NCBI GenBank assembly: GCA_008933995.1
Contig: WARS01000034.1
Span: forward strand, 2,619,501 to 2,683,500
Origin: Datnioides undecimradiatus
Lineage: Eukaryota > Chordata > Actinopteri > Lobotiformes > Datnioididae
DNA length: 64,000 nucleotides
Direction of reading: 5' to 3'
In this document: positions 61,201-64,000 of the stretch, one piece after another
Layout of the letters: each line of letters begins with the position of its first letter
Position numbering within the stretch: the stretch's first letter is position 1
Notes under the pieces: model-generated
The model's database searches: none
What the model was told of the DNA's origin: nothing
Seen by the model: the letters and a program-made list of their open reading frames with translations, nothing else
Translations under genes and position numbers: made by a program

Positions 61201-64000
61201 ATTATTATTGTTGTTTCCTGAATCTGTTCGGTAATGACGCTGACGAATGGTTCGTGAGGGCCTGCATGTGTCTGTGTCATCGCTGCCCATCTTTGTTTGG
61301 CTTTGTTTTGCGGTCTCCGTCTTCTGCTCGGGCTAAAACACAGTGATCACACTGCTCTTGTCATGAGTGGAGAGCAAAACCACTAGCTCTCGTCAGAGGC
61401 ACCAAGGACAGAGGTGGGAGTCGGGAGCTCCAGTCCCTCTTTATCCCATCCCCCACCTCTTGAATGGAGGGCATTCGGGAGAGTGGAGTGTTTGGAACCC
61501 CAGCTGCATTTTACATGGAGCCTTTTATTCCAACAACAATCAGAATAAGAGCTCAGTGAGAATAAAAATGCCCCCCAAAGCCTCGGACTGACTTTCGTTT
61601 AGAAAGACATTTGACTGGTGTAAACCTTTTCCTTCACTGTTCTGCCCTGGTTATTTCAACTCATAATTCAGTTTTACTGTGTGATTAAAAGGGGTATGAA
61701 TAACTAAAGTTTTCTATTGGGGCAGAAGGGAACTGAATCCTTTCCTTCCTCTTTCCTACTGTCCATTGCTGCAGTACAAAGGAAAAAAAACAAAAAAAGC
61801 TGTAATAGGTGCACATTACACGCCAAATATATCGCCAACTGTTCTAACTTAAGAAAGAAATAGGATCAAGCAAACACTCAAAATAACCAACATGAGGCCG
61901 TGAGTTTGCCCAAATATGTTTTATCTAAAATTACAGAGTCTCTAAAATGTATCTTACTGAAACAAGGAGAAGGAAAATTTACTTCTCAGGTCAAATCAGA
62001 GGTTCACTCTTCCATCTCCATCGTCATTATACAACAATATGAGCTCTCAAATGTTACGCTGCTCTGAGTAAAGAAGTTGTTTTCCCAGGCAAAGTACAAA
62101 GACTTCATGCTGCCAATGTAGGACACTCACTGTCTTTCATTCTGAATATTTCTATACCTCTGATCTCTGTTTCTGTGGCTGTCATCGCTCCCAGTTTGTT
62201 TACTTCAGTTTTATTTATTTGATTGTTCCTTTTTTTATACCTCCGCTGCTCCTTATTCTCATTTTAAAACTGTCTTAAGATTAGTGACGATATTATCGAG
62301 AAAACTTTAAGCAGCTACAGCACTGACCTTTTGTGGAGTTATGGACTGTAGGGAATGTCTTTACCGAATCCACATGTACTACAAATGGACCTGTATGGCG
62401 CCATAAAATAAACAGAATTTGTGACAGCAGTTAGTGTGAGGCAAGGAATCTATAAAGACTTGTCCCTGGTGAGAAGCTGCTGTAAGCAGGGGTGCTACCA
62501 CTTGCGCAGGTGGGGGAGCGTGGCGGCAGATAAAATCCAAGCTGTCAATCATTGTTACCTGAGATACTCTCACTGTAATGTGGCTGCACACTATGCTGAA
62601 GTCAGACACAAGACTTCTAAAGAGGCAAACAGCTTCTACGGTGTTATTTTATCCAGCTGGTGAAGGAGGACTAGTGTCCCTGATACAGACTGATCATATT
62701 CAGGATATAATAAAGTAACACTGAGACATCTCTGTAATGCACACATAAGAAAGCACAAATACCAACACCCTCTGACTCGTCTGCATGATTATAATCAGCT
62801 GAACCCAGTTCTATGCAGCAGAATGATCTAATCACTCTGTAAATAGCAGCTTTCAGCTCTGACAGACCTGCACTTCACTGCATGTTTTAATATAAAACTG
62901 GTCAAATATTTGCTAAATGTTGGTAAAAAGTGGCATCGAGCAGCAACACGCTTTCAAGTCCAGGTTAAAGACAAAACAGCTGGAGCACCCTCTCATTGCT
63001 GAACTGCATCCAACATATAAAGGTGTCCTCAAGTGTTTTCTATAGTATTAACTGAGGATGTCAGTGTAGAACTGCTGTGCCCAGAAGGTCTGGGCAGGAC
63101 TGGCACCAACAGAGGCACTGCAACAATGTGTTTCTACTTTAAACTGTTGTAGAAACCTACAAAATGACTTACATCTGGGCTCAAGATCTGGATTCTCAAT
63201 GAAATTTTAATTTCTGATCTATACAACATGACTCCATTGAGGGCACATGCAATAACAGTTGTGAGTCGTTTCCAGGTTTCGAAACATCACTAACCACCTG
63301 CTAATTTGTGTACCAGTACACATGATTCCATTAATGATGTGACAAAGGGCATCAGCCTAAAATAGATGATCCCCACGTCTGCCTGCAGACACTTTTCAGA
63401 ATCAGATGTTTACTGCAGAGTGAGCAGCGCATCCGTTCAATAATTAAATGCACATACTAGACCTGACTGTGGTAGTTGTACAGTAGGTCTCTGGCATTAA
63501 TTACAACAATACACTATTACGCTATGCTGACCCTTCATCTGGGTGAAACCCTGGGCGACAGGTAGCTCAGCTCTGCGCTGCACAGCACATATTTTCTCAG
63601 TAATTAACCACCATTTCGTTACTGCCCTGTTACGCTTACTTCAGTGGACTGGACTGATATTTATTCCTTTTTCTGTGCATACATTCACACAACACATGAC
63701 TCATCTGTTGTATTGTGAACAGATGTGAGCTTGTGCAAAGCAAACACAGAAGGTCTGGACAGTGGGCTCGGCAACGTGACTGAACGTCCTCCTATATCTG
63801 CCTTGTCTTTGCCCACAAGCTGCCAGATCCTATAGAATTATAGAATAGGATATATGTCATCACCTACAAGGTGGACTGACAGACAGAGTTTTCAAAATGT
63901 CAGCCTCGGAAGGGCAGAGCAAGAGCAAGACTCCAGAGGATTTACAGCATGTCGGTGAGGGTGGTGAACTTGTAGGAAAAGGCCTATCTGACAAAGCTGG
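58221..64000. other. intergenic, nothing recognised
   Basis: No gene, RNA or named repeat. A weak RE1-like core GCACCAAGGACAG lies at 61399-61411 (13 of 21 positions of the full motif). Confidence 0.5.

Noticed and set aside
61395..61415. RE1-like GCACCAAGGACAG
   Set aside because: Only 13 of 21 positions match and the TTCA end is absent.
1..64000. CRISPR array, operon or prophage features
   Set aside because: No regular short direct repeats with unique spacers and no prokaryotic gene organisation. The window is vertebrate nuclear DNA.

Overview
This window reads as nuclear DNA of a teleost fish, probably a percomorph. The one protein-coding gene is an intronless vertebrate SLITRK1 orthologue. 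The surrounding DNA carries dinucleotide microsatellites and several dispersed repeats I recognise as common in fish: an L2-like LINE tail, a solo LTR, the 'agcatgctaa / ttcatcttctgg' family and the 'gatggaagaagtactcagat' family. Splice signals, low gene density and absence of bacterial operons fit a vertebrate gene desert. SLITRK1 also lies in a gene-poor region in mammals.

Layout. From 1 to about 29,400 there is no convincing coding gene. The stretch holds the LINE tail (1930-2305), an old dispersed repeat (2945-3185), a CpG-rich patch (8150-8420), several stretches that look like conserved non-coding elements (notably 14050-14700), a degenerate tandem array of RE1/NRSE-like REST motifs (18735-19260), a 453-bp solo LTR with target-site duplication (23646-24108) and a short repeat fragment (28441-28560). 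From 29,400 to 35,520 lies slitrk1: TATA-like promoter, long leader with eight small upstream ORFs, single coding exon (30554-32668, 704 aa), and a roughly 2.85-kb 3' UTR with (GA)n and (AC)15 microsatellites, a 19/21 RE1 motif and a poly(A) signal. From 35,520 to 64,000 there is again no coding gene. It has further CNE-like stretches, two copies of the dispersed fish repeat, a 17/21 RE1-like site (54322-54342) and polypyrimidine tracts.

How it may work together. slitrk1 encodes a neuronal synapse-organising membrane protein. REST (NRSF) silences neuronal genes through RE1 sites. Here RE1-like sequences occur 11.5 kb upstream as an array, inside the 3' UTR, 22 kb downstream and as a half-site in the leader. 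My main hypothesis is that the locus is under multi-site REST control, with one site class amplified as a minisatellite that also holds a perfect CRE. REST binding and conservation are inferred, not shown. Regulatory and CNE calls rest on reading by eye and have low confidence unless stated.
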